A stretch of DNA of 64,000 bases from Caprimulgus europaeus. Its lineage: Eukaryota > Chordata > Aves > Caprimulgiformes > Caprimulgidae. Every line of letters starts with the position of its first letter. Positions within the stretch are counted from its first letter, which is position 1. The DNA is taken from assembly GCA_907165065.1 (NCBI GenBank), contig OU015550.1, positions 7,439,400 through 7,503,399 of the forward strand, written 5' to 3'. Of the stretch, positions 43,443-54,400 are shown one piece after another. The position numbers were made by a program, and so were the translations under genes. A model generated the notes under the pieces. It was not told the origin of the DNA. It did not search any database and saw nothing but the letters and a program-made list of their open reading frames with translations.

Positions 43443-45325
43443 ATGACTTTTGGAGTGGAATTGGGGTTCTGCCCCACACATAGGGGTACCCTCAGGGACT
43501 TCCAGTGTGGAATTAGGGTTCCGTCCCGGAAGTAGGCGTACCCCTAGGGACTTTGGGAGTGGAATTAAGGTTCCACCTCAGAAGTAGGGTTACCCCTAGG
43601 GACTTCCTGAGTGGATTTAGGGTTCTGCCCCAGAACTATGGGTACCCGTAGAGACTTTGGGAGTGGAATTAAGGTTCTGCTTCGCCAGCAGGGGTACCCC
43701 TAGGGACTTCCAATGTGGAATTAGTGTTCCGCCACGGATGTTGGGATACCCCTAGGGAGCTCAGGAGTGGAGTTAGGGTTTTGTCCTCTAAAGTAGGTTT
43801 ATCCCTAGGGAGTTCCCTTTTAGATGTAGGGCTCCACCTTGCAACTACGAACATCCCCAGGGACTTCCAGTGTGGATTTAGAGTTCTGTCCCGGACGTAG
43901 GGGTACCCCTAGGGACTTTGGGAGTGGAATTAGGTTTCTGTCCTGGAAGTAGGGTTACCTGTAAGGACTTTGGGAGTGGAATTAGGGTTCCGCCCCAGAA
44001 GTAGGGTTACCTCTAGGCACTTTGGGAGTGGAATTAAGGTTCTGCCCTGGAAGTAGGGTTACGCCTAGGGACTTCAGGAGTGGACTTAGGGTTTCGCCCC
44101 AGAAGTATTGATACCCTTAGGGACTTTGGGAGTGGCAGTAGGGTTCCACCCCGGAAGTAGGGGTACTGCTAGGGACTTTGGGAGTGGAATTAGGATTCTG
44201 CCCCAGAACTATGGGTACCCCTAGGGACTTTGGGAGTAGAATTAGGGTTCTGCCAGGGAAGTTGGGATTCCCCAAGAGACTTTTGGACTGTAAATAAGAT
44301 TCCGTCCTGGAAGTAGGGGTACCCCCAGGGACTTCCGCTGTGGAATTAGGATTCTGCTCTGGAACTTGGGGTACCCCTAGGGAATTCCAGGATGGAATAG
44401 GGAGTTCCCCATGGGACTTCCAGTGTGGAATTAGGATTCTGCCCTGGAATTAGGGGTACCCTCAGTAACTTCCAGGGTAGAATTGGGGTTCCACCTTGAA
44501 ACTAGGAGTACCCAAAGGAACTTCTGATGTGGAATTCAGGTTCCGCCCTGCAACCAGGGGTACCCCCAGGGACTTCCAGGGTACAATTAGGGTTTCACTC
44601 CGAAACCAGGGCTACCCCCGAGGACATTCGGTGTGGAATTAGGATTCCTCCTTGCAACAAGGGGTACTCCTAGAGACTTCAGGTATGGAATTAGGGTTCA
44701 GCCCTGGAACTAGGGTTACCCCCAGGAAATTCCAGGGCAGAATTAGGGTTCTACCAAGAAACTAGAGGTGCCCTCACAGACTTCCAGGGTGGAATTAGGG
44801 TTTCTCCCCGGAGCTAGGGGTACCCCTAAAGACTTCCGGTGAAGAATTAAGATTCTGCCCTGGAATTAGGGGTACCCCCAGGAACTTCTTGGGCAGAATT
44901 AGGGTTCCGCCAAGAAACTAGAGGTACGCTCATGCACTTCCAGGGTGGAATTAGGGTTCATCCCTCAACCTAGGGGTACCCCCAAGGATTTCCAGGGTAC
45001 AATTAGGGTTCCACACTGAAACCAGGGGTACTCCTAGGGACTTTCGGTATGGAATTAGAGATCTGCCCTGCAACTTCGGGTGCCCCCAGTGAATCTTGGT
45101 ATGGAATTAGGGTTCAGTTCTGCCACAAAGGGTTCCCCTAGGGACTTCTGGTGTGGAATTAGGGTTCCACCTTAGACCTCAGAGTACCCCGAGGGATGTT
45201 CACTCTGGAATTAGGGTTTTTTTTTCCCCTGGAACTAGGGGTACTCGCAGGGACTTCCAGGCTACAATTAGGGTTCCACACCAAAACCAGGGGTACTCCC
45301 AAGGACTTATGGTTTGGAACTAGGG
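43443..45325 (+). repeat. Macro-unit 2, right arm: 52-bp repeat, TTAGGG orientation
   Basis: It aligns base for base with 39,406-41,285 at a constant offset of 4,043 over at least 1.6 kb. I noticed only scattered substitutions (for example GGACCTAGGG/GGACTTAGGG and CTGCTCAGGA/CTGCTCTGGA), so the duplication is recent relative to unit divergence. Confidence 0.95.
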
Positions 45326-45465
45326 TCTCTGTTTGCTGATATCTCTCGTTTGCAACATCTCATTTTTTGTCTCCTTGTCCCACATTTCTTCTCTTTGTCC
45401 ACCTGTCTTTCCTCCTGCTTTCCTCTTCTCTCTTTTTGCTTTGGTCCTGCTGCCTTTGGTTCCTG
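45326..45465 (+). repeat. Macro-unit 2, pyrimidine tail
   Basis: This is a shorter version of the tail at 41,286-41,480. It stops after CCTGCTGCCTTTGG and passes directly into the large 190-bp array, lacking the last 60 or so bases seen in macro-unit 1. Confidence 0.85.
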
Positions 45466-48400
45466 AGGCGCGAGTTGAATGGGGCTATAAATGCGTGGGC
45501 GGTTGGAGAAAAGATCCAGCAGCAGCTTTCAAGCCTGGCTCCTTTGGCCTTGGAGCAGGCAGCGTTCATTCGCAGTTTCAGAGCCCTGCCGGGCTCTCTC
45601 GGCAGTGTGGCTCCCGGGGAACGAAAACGCTCCTGGCGAGCCAGGCAAAGGACTGAGGCCCGAGTTGAATGGGGCTATAAGTGCGTGGGCGGTTGGAGAA
45701 AAGATCCAGCAGCAGCTTTCAAGCCTGGCTCCTTTGGCCTTGGAGCAGGCAGCGTTCATTCGCAGTTTCAGAGCCCTGCCGGGCTCTCTCGGCAGTGTGG
45801 TTTCCGGGGAACGAAAACGCTCCTGGCAAGCCAGGCAAAGGACTGAGGCCCGAGTTGAATGGGGCTTTAAGTGCGTGGGCGGTTGGAGAAAAGATCCAGC
45901 AGCAGCTTTCAAGCCTGGCTCCTTTGGCCTTGGAGCAGGCAGCGTTCATTCGCAGTTTCAGAGCCCTGCCGGGCTCTCTCGGCAGTGTGGCTCCCGGGGA
46001 ACGAAAACGCTCCTGGCGAGCCAGGCAAAGGACTGAGGCCCGAGTTGAATGGGGCTATAAGTGCGTGGGCGGTTGGAGAAAAGATCCAGCAGCAGCTTTC
46101 AAGCCTGGCTCCTTTGGCCTTGGAGCAGGCAGCGTTCATTCGCAGTTTCAGAGCCCTGCCGGGCTCTCTCGGCAGTGTGGTTCCCGGGGAACGAAAACGC
46201 TCCTGGCGAGCCAGGCAAAGGACTGAGGCCCGAGTTGAATGGGGCTATAAGTGCGTGGGCGGTTGGAGAAAAGATCCAGCAGCAGCTTTCAAGCCTGGCT
46301 CCTTTGGCCTTGGAGCAGGCAGCGTTCATTCGCAGTTTCAGAGCCCTGCCGGGCTCTCTCGGCAGTGTGGTTCCCGGGGAACGAAAACGCTCCTGGCGAG
46401 CCAGGCAAAGGACTGAGGCCCGAGTTGAATGGGGCTATAAGTGCGTGGGCGGTTGGAGAAAAGATCCAGCAGCAGCTTTCAAGCCTGGCTCCTTTGGCCT
46501 TGGAGCAGGCAGCGTTCATTCGCAGTTTCAGAGCCCTGCCGGGCTCTCTCGGCAGTGTGGCTCCCGGGGAACGAAAACGCTCCTGGCGAGCCAGGCAAAG
46601 GACTGAGGCCCGAGTTGAATGGGGCTTTAAGTGCGTGGGCGGTTGGAGAAAAGATCCAGCAGCAGCTTTCAAGCCTGGCTCCTTTGGCCTTGGAGCAGGC
46701 AGCGTTCATTCGCAGTTTCAGAGCCCTGCCGGGCTCTCTCGGCAGTGTGGTTCCCGGGGAACGAAAACGCTCCTGGCGAGCCAGGCAAAGGACTGAGGCC
46801 CGAGTTGAATGGGGCTATAAGTGCGTGGGCGGTTGGAGAAAAGATCCAGCAGCAGCTTTCAAGCCTGGCTCCTTTGGCCTTGGAGCAGGCAGCGTTCATT
46901 CGCAGTTTCAGAGCCCTGCCGGGCTCTCTCGGCAGTGTGGTTCCCGGGGAACGAAAACGCTCCTGGCGAGCCAGGCAAAGGACTGAGGCCCGAGTTGAAT
47001 GGGGCTTTAAGTGCGTGGGCGGTTGGAGAAAAGATCCAGCAGCAGCTTTCAAGCCTGGCTCCTTTGGCCTTGGAGCAGGCAGCGTTCATTCGCAGTTTCA
47101 GAGCCCTGCCGGGCTCTCTCGGCAGTGTGGTTCCCGGGGAACGAAAACGCTCCTGGCGAGCCAGGCAAAGGACTGAGGCCCGAGTTGAATGGGGCTATAA
47201 GTGCGTGGGCGGTTGGAGAAAAGATCCAGCAGCAGCTTTCAAGCCTGGCTCCTTTGGCCTTGGAGCAGGCAGCGTTCATTCGCAGTTTCAGAGCCCTGCC
47301 GGGCTCTCTCGGCAGTGTGGTTCCCGGGGAACGAAAACGCTCCTGGCGAGCCAGGCAAAGGACTGAGGCCCGAGTTGAATGGGGCTATAAGTGCGTGGGC
47401 GGTTGGAGAAAAGATCCAGCAGCAGCTTTCAAGCCTGGCTCCTTTGGCCTTGGAGCAGGCAGCGTTCATTCGCAGTTTCAGAGCCCTGCCGGGCTCTCTC
47501 GGCAGTGTGGTTCCCGGGGAACGAAAACGCTCCTGGCGAGCCAGGCAAAGGACTGAGGCCCGAGTTGAATGGGGCTATAAGTGCGTGGGCGGTTGGAGAA
47601 AAGATCCAGCAGCAGCTTTCAAGCCTGGCTCCTTTGGCCTTGGAGCAGGCAGCGTTCATTCGCAGTTTCAGAGCCCTGCCGGGCTCTCTCGGCAGTGTGG
47701 TTCCCGGGGAACGAAAACGCTCCTGGCGAGCCAGGCAAAGGACTGAGGCCCGAGTTGAATGGGGCTATAAGTGCGTGGGCGGTTGGAGAAAAGATCCAGC
47801 AGCAGCTTTCAAGCCTGGCTCCTTTGGCCTTGGAGCAGGCAGCGTTCATTCGCAGTTTCAGAGCCCTGCCGGGCTCTCTCGGCAGTGTGGCTCCCGGGGA
47901 ACGAAAACGCTCCTGGCGAGCCAGGCAAAGGACTGAGGCCCGAGTTGAATGGGGCTATAAGTGCGTGGGCGGTTGGAGAAAAGATCCAGCAGCAGCTTTC
48001 AAGCCTGGCTCCTTTGGCCTTGGAGCAGGCAGCGTTCATTCGCAGTTTCAGAGCCCTGCCGGGCTCTCTCGGCAGTGTGGTTCCCGGGGAACGAAAACGC
48101 TCCTGGCGAGCCAGGCAAAGGACTGAGGCCCGAGTTGAATGGGGCTATAAGTGCGTGGGCGGTTGGAGAAAAGATCCAGCAGCAGCTTTCAAGCCTGGCT
48201 CCTTTGGCCTTGGAGCAGGCAGCGTTCATTCGCAGTTTCAGAGCCCTGCCGGGCTCTCTCGGCAGTGTGGTTCCCGGGGAACGAAAACGCTCCTGGCAAG
48301 CCAGGCAAAGGACTGAGGCCCGAGTTGAATGGGGCTTTAAGTGCGTGGGCGGTTGGAGAAAAGATCCAGCAGCAGCTTTCAAGCCTGGCTCCTTTGGCCT

Positions 48401-51400
48401 TGGAGCAGGCAGCGTTCATTCGCAGTTTCAGAGCCCTGCCGGGCTCTCTCGGCAGTGTGGTTCCGGGGAACGAAAACGCTCCTGGCGAGCCAGGCAAAGG
48501 ACTGAGGCCCGAGTTGAATGGGGCTATAAGTGCGTGGGCGGTTGGAGAAAAGATCCAGCAGCAGCTTTCAAGCCTGGCTCCTTTGGCCTTGGAGCAGGCA
48601 GCGTTCATTCGCAGTTTCAGAGCCCTGCCGGGCTCTCTCGGCAGTGTGGTTCCCGGGGAACGAAAACGCTCCTGGCGAGCCAGGCAAAGGACTGAGGCCC
48701 GAGTTGAATGGGGCTATAAGTGCGTGGGCGGTTGGAGAAAAGATCCAGCAGCAGCTTTCAAGCCTGGCTCCTTTGGCCTTGGAGCAGGCAGCGTTCATTC
48801 GCAGTTTCAGAGCCCTGCCGGGCTCTCTCGGCAGTGTGGCTCCCGGGGAACGAAAACGCTCCTGGCGAGCCAGGCAAAGGACTGAGGCCCGAGTTGAATG
48901 GGGCTATAAGTGCGTGGGCGGTTGGAGAAAAGATCCAGCAGCAGCTTTCAAGCCTGGCTCCTTTGGCCTTGGAGCAGGCAGCGTTCATTCGCAGTTTCAG
49001 AGCCCTGCCGGGCTCTCTCGGCAGTGTGGTTCCCGGGGAACGAAAACGCTCCTGGCAAGCCAGGCAAAGGACTGAGGCCCGAGTTGAATGGGGCTATAAG
49101 TGCGTGGGCGGTTGGAGAAAAGATCCAGCAGCAGCTTTCAAGCCTGGCTCCTTTGGCCTTGGAGCAGGCAGCGTTCATTCGCAGTTTCAGAGCCCTGCCG
49201 GGCTCTCTCGGCAGTGTGGCTCCCGGGGAACGAAAACGCTCCTGGCAAGCCAGGCAAAGGACTGAGGCCCGAGTTGAATGGGGCTATAAGTGCGTGGGCG
49301 GTTGGAGAAAAGATCCAGCAGCAGCTTTCAAGCCTGGCTCCTTTGGCCTTGGAGCAGGCAGCGTTCATTCGCAGTTTCAGAGCCCTGCCGGGCTCTCTCG
49401 GCAGTGTGGCTCCCGGGGAACGAAAACGCTCCTGGCGAGCCAGGCAAAGGACTGAGGCCCGAGTTGAATGGGGCTATAAGTGCGTGGGCGGTTGGAGAAA
49501 AGATCCAGCAGCAGCTTTCAAGCCTGGCTCCTTTGGCCTTGGAGCAGGCAGCGTTCATTCGCAGTTTCAGAGCCCTGCCGGGCTCTCTCGGCAGTGTGGT
49601 TCCCGGGGAACGAAAACGCTCCTGGCGAGCCAGGCAAAGGACTGAGGCCCGAGTTGAATGGGGCTATAAGTGCGTGGGCGGTTGGAGAAAAGATCCAGCA
49701 GCAGCTTTCAAGCCTGGCTCCTTTGGCCTTGGAGCAGGCAGCGTTCATTCGCAGTTTCAGAGCCCTGCCGGGCTCTCTCGGCAGTGTGGCTCCCGGGGAA
49801 CGAAAACGCTCCTGGCTAGCCAGGCAAAGGACTGAGGCCCGAGTTGAATGGGGCTATAAGTGCGTGGGCGGTTGGAGAAAAGATCCAGCAGCAGCTTTCA
49901 AGCCTGGCTCCTTTGGCCTTGGAGCAGGCAGCGTTCATTCGCAGTTTCAGAGCCCTGCCGGGCTCTCTCGGCAGTGTGGTTCCCGGGGAACGAAAACGCT
50001 CCTGGCGAGCCAGGCAAAGGACTGAGGCCCGAGTTGAATGGGGCTATAAGTGCGTGGGCGGTTGGAGAAAAGATCCAGCAGCAGCTTTCAAGCCTGGCTC
50101 CTTTGGCCTTGGAGCAGGCAGCGTTCATTCGCAGTTTCAGAGCCCTGCCGGGCTCTCTCGGCAGTGTGGTTCCCGGGGAACGAAAACGCTCCTGGCGAGC
50201 CAGGCAAAGGACTGAGGCCCGAGTTGAATGGGGCTATAAGTGCGTGGGCGGTTGGAGAAAAGATCCAGCAGCAGCTTTCAAGCCTGGCTCCTTTGGCCTT
50301 GGAGCAGGCAGCGTTCATTCGCAGTTTCAGAGCCCTGCCGGGCTCTCTCGGCAGTGTGGCTCCCGGGGAACGAAAACGCTCCTGGCGAGCCAGGCAAAGG
50401 ACTGAGGCCCGAGTTGAATGGGGCTATAAGTGCGTGGGCGGTTGGAGAAAAGATCCAGCAGCAGCTTTCAAGCCTGGCTCCTTTGGCCTTGGAGCAGGCA
50501 GCGTTCATTCGCAGTTTCAGAGCCCTGCCGGGCTCTCTCGGCAGTGTGGCTCCCGGGGAACGAAAACGCTCCTGGCGAGCCAGGCAAAGGACTGAGGCCC
50601 GAGTTGAATGGGGCTATAAGTGCGTGGGCGGTTGGAGAAAAGATCCAGCAGCAGCTTTCAAGCCTGGCTCCTTTGGCCTTGGAGCAGGCAGCGTTCATTC
50701 GCAGTTTCAGAGCCCTGCCGGGCTCTCTCGGCAGTGTGGTTCCCGGGGAACGAAAACGCTCCTGGGGAGCCAGGCAAAGGACTGAGGCCCGAGTTGAATG
50801 GGGCTATAAGTGCGTGGGCGGTTGGAGAAAAGATCCAGCAGCAGCTTTCAAGCCTGGCTCCTTTGGCCTTGGAGCAGGCAGCGTTCATTCGCAGTTTCAG
50901 AGCCCTGCCGGGCTCTCTCGGCAGTGTGGTTCCCGGGGAACGAAAACGCTCCTGGCGAGCCAGGCAAAGGACTGAGGCCCGAGTTGAATGGGGCTTTAAG
51001 TGCGTGGGCGGTTGGAGAAAAGATCCAGCAGCAGCTTTCAAGCCTGGCTCCTTTGGCCTTGGAGCAGGCAGCGTTCATTCGCAGTTTCAGAGCCCTGCCG
51101 GGCTCTCTCGGCAGTGTGGCTCCCGGGGAACGAAAACGCTCCTGGCGAGCCAGGCAAAGGACTGAGGCCCGAGTTGAATGGGGCTATAAGTGCGTGGGCG
51201 GTTGGAGAAAAGATCCAGCAGCAGCTTTCAAGCCTGGCTCCTTTGGCCTTGGAGCAGGCAGCGTTCATTCGCAGTTTCAGAGCCCTGCCGGGCTCTCTCA
51301 TCAGTGTGGTTCCCGGGGAACGAAAACGCTCCTGGCGAGCCAGGCAAAGGACTGAGGCCCGAGTTGAATGGGGCTATAAGTGCGTGGGCGGTTGGAGAAA

Positions 51401-54400
51401 AGATCCAGCAGCAGCTTTCAAGCCTGGCTCCTTTGGCCTTGGAGCAGGCAGCGTTCATTCGCAGTTTCAGAGCCCTGCCGGGCTCTCTCGGCAGTGTGGT
51501 TCCCGGGGAACGAAAACGCTCCTGGCGAGCCAGGCAAAGGACTGAGGACCGAGTTGAATGGGGCTATAAGTGCGTGGGCGGTTGGAGAAAAGATCCAGCA
51601 GCAGCTTTCAAGCCTGGCTCCTTTGGCCTTGGAGCAGGCAGCGTTCATTCGCAGTTTCAGAGCCCTGCCGGGCTCTCTCGGCAGTGTGGTTCCCGGGGAA
51701 CGAAAACGCTCCTGGCGAGCCAGGCAAAGGACTGAGGCCCGAGTTGAATGGGGCTATAAGTGCGTGGGCGGTTGGAGAAAAGATCCAGCAGCAGCTTTCA
51801 AGCCTGGCTCCTTTGGCCTTGGAGCAGGCAGCGTTCATTCGCAGTTTCAGAGCCCTGCCGGGCTCTCTCGGCAGTGTGGTTCCAGGGGAACGAAAACGCT
51901 CCTGGCGAGCCAGGCAAAGGACTGAGGCCCGAGTTGAATGGGGCTATAAGTGCGTGGGGCGGTTGGAGAAAAGATCCAGCAGCAGCTTTCAAGCCTGGCT
52001 CCTTTGGCCTTGGAGCAGGCAGCGTTCATTCGCAGTTTCAGAGCCCTGCCGGGCTCTCTCGGCAGTGTGGCTCCCGGGGAACGAAAACGCTCCTGGCGAG
52101 CCAGGCAAAGGACTGAGGCCCGAGTTGAATGGGGCTATAAGTGCGTGGGCGGTTGGAGAAAAGATCCAGCAGCAGCTTTCAAGCCTGGCTCCTTTGGCCT
52201 TGGAGCAGGCAGCGTTCATTCGCAGTTTCAGAGCCCTGCCGGGCTCTCTCGGCAGTGTGGCTCGGGGAACGAAAACGCTCCTGGCGAGCCAGGCAAAGGA
52301 CTGAGGCCCGAGTTGAATGGGGCTATAAGTGCGTGGGCGGTTGGAGAAAAGATCCAGCAGCAGCTTTCAAGCCTGGCTCCTTTGGCCTTGGAGCAGGCAG
52401 CGTTCATTCGCAGTTTCAGAGCCCTGCCGGGCTCTCTCGGCAGTGTGGCTCCCGGGGAACGAAAACGCTCCTGGCGAGCCAGGCAAAGGACTGAGGCCCG
52501 AGTTGAATGGGGCTATAAGTGCGTGGGCGGTTGGAGAAAAGATCCAGCAGCAGCTTTCAAGCCTGGCTCCTTTGGCCTTGGAGCAGGCAGCGTTCATTCG
52601 CAGTTTCAGAGCCCTGCCGGGCTCTCTCGGCAGTGTGGTTCCCGGGGACGAAAACGCTCCTGGCGAGCCAGGCAAAGGACTGAGGCCCGAGTTGAATGGG
52701 GCTATAAGTGCGTGGGCGGTTGGAGAAAAGATCCAGCAGCAGCTTTCAAGCCTGGCTCCTTTGGCCTTGGAGCAGGCAGCGTTCATTCGCAGTTTCAGAG
52801 CCCTGCCGGGCTCTCTCGGCAGTGTGGCTCCCGGGGAACGAAAACGCTCCTGGCGAGCCAGGCAAAGGACTGAGGCCCGAGTTGAATGGGGCTTTAAGTG
52901 CGTGGGCGGTTGGAGAAAAGATCCAGCAGCAGCTTTCAAGCCTGGCTCCTTTGGCCTTGGAGCAGGCAGCGTTCATTCGCAGTTTCAGAGCCCTGCCGGG
53001 CTCTCTCGGCAGTGCGGCTCCCGGGGAACGAAAACGCTCCTGGCGAGCCAGGCAAAGGACTGAGGCCCGAGTTGAATGGGGCTATAAGTGCGTGGGTGGT
53101 TGGAGAAAAGATCCAGCAGCAGCTTTCAAGCCTGGCTCCTTTGGCCTTGGAGCAGGCAGCGTTCATTCGCAGTTTCAGAGCCCTGCCGGGCTCTCTCGGC
53201 AGTGTGGCTCCGGGGAACGAAAACGCTCCTGGCGAGCCAGGCAAAGGACTGAGGCCCGAGTTGAATGGGGCTATAAGTGCGTGGGCGGTTGGAGAAAAGA
53301 TCCAGCAGCAGCTTTCAAGCCTGGCTCCTTTGGCCTTGGAGCAGGCAGCGTTCATTCGCAGTTTCAGAGCCCTGCCGGGCTCTCTCGGCAGTGTGGCTCC
53401 CGGGGAACGAAAACGCTCGTGGAGCCAGGCAAAGGACTGAGGCCCGAGTTGAATGGGGCTATAAGTGCGTGGGCGGTTGGAGAAAAGATCCAGCAGCAGC
53501 TTTCAAGCCTGGCTCCTTTGGCCTTGGAGCAGGCAGCGTTCATTCGCAGTTTCAGAGCCCTGCCGGGCTCTCTCGGTCAGTGTGGCTCCCGGGGAACGAA
53601 AACGCTCCTGGCGAGCCAGGCAAAGGACTGAGGCCCGAGTTGAATGGGGCTATAAGTGCGTGGGCGGTTGGAGAAAAGATCCAGCAGCAGCTTTCAAGCC
53701 TGGCTCCTTTGGCCTTGGAGCAGGCAGCGTTCATTCGCAGTTTCAGAGCCCTGCCGGGCTCTCTCGGCAGTGTGGCTCCCGGGGAACGAAAACGCTCCTG
53801 GCGAGCCAGGCAAAGGACTGAGGCCCGAGTTGAATGGGGCTATAAGTGCGTGGGCGGTTGGAGAAAAGATCCAGCAGCAGCTTTCAAGCCTGGCTCCTTT
53901 GGCCTTGGAGCAGGCAGCGTTCATTCGCAGTTTCAGAGCCCTGCCGGGCTCTCTCGGCAGTGTGGCACGCCTGGAACGAAAACGCTCCTGGCGAGCCAGG
54001 CAAAGGACTGAGGCCCGAGTTGAATGGGGCTATAAGTGCGTGGGCGGTTGGAGAAAAGATCCAGCAGCAGCTTTCAAGCCTGGCTCCTTTGGCCTTGGAG
54101 CAGGCAGCGTTCATTCGCAGTTTCAGAGCCCTGCCGGGCTCTCTCGGCAGTGTGGCTCCCGGGGAAAAAACGCTCCTGGGAGCCAGGCAAAGGACTGAGG
54201 CCCGAGTTGAATGGGGCTATAAGTGCGTGGGCGGTTGGAGAAAAGATCCAGCAGCAGCTTTCAAGCCTGGCTCCTTTGGCCTTGGAGCAGGCAGCGTTCA
54301 TTCGCAGTTTCAGAGCCCTGCCGGGCTCTCTCGGCAGTGTGGTTCCCGGGGAACGAAAACGCTCCTGGCGAGCCAGGCAAAGGACTGAGGCCCGAGTTGA

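Noticed and set aside
43216-43443. Phe-rich membrane protein in the T-rich spacer
   Set aside because: Translation of T-runs within a repeated macro-unit.
38215-45325. Interstitial telomere from repeated TTAGGG/CCCTAA
   Set aside because: The hexamer occurs once per 52-base unit inside AATTAGGGTTC and is not tandem, so this is a satellite with a chance telomere-like core.
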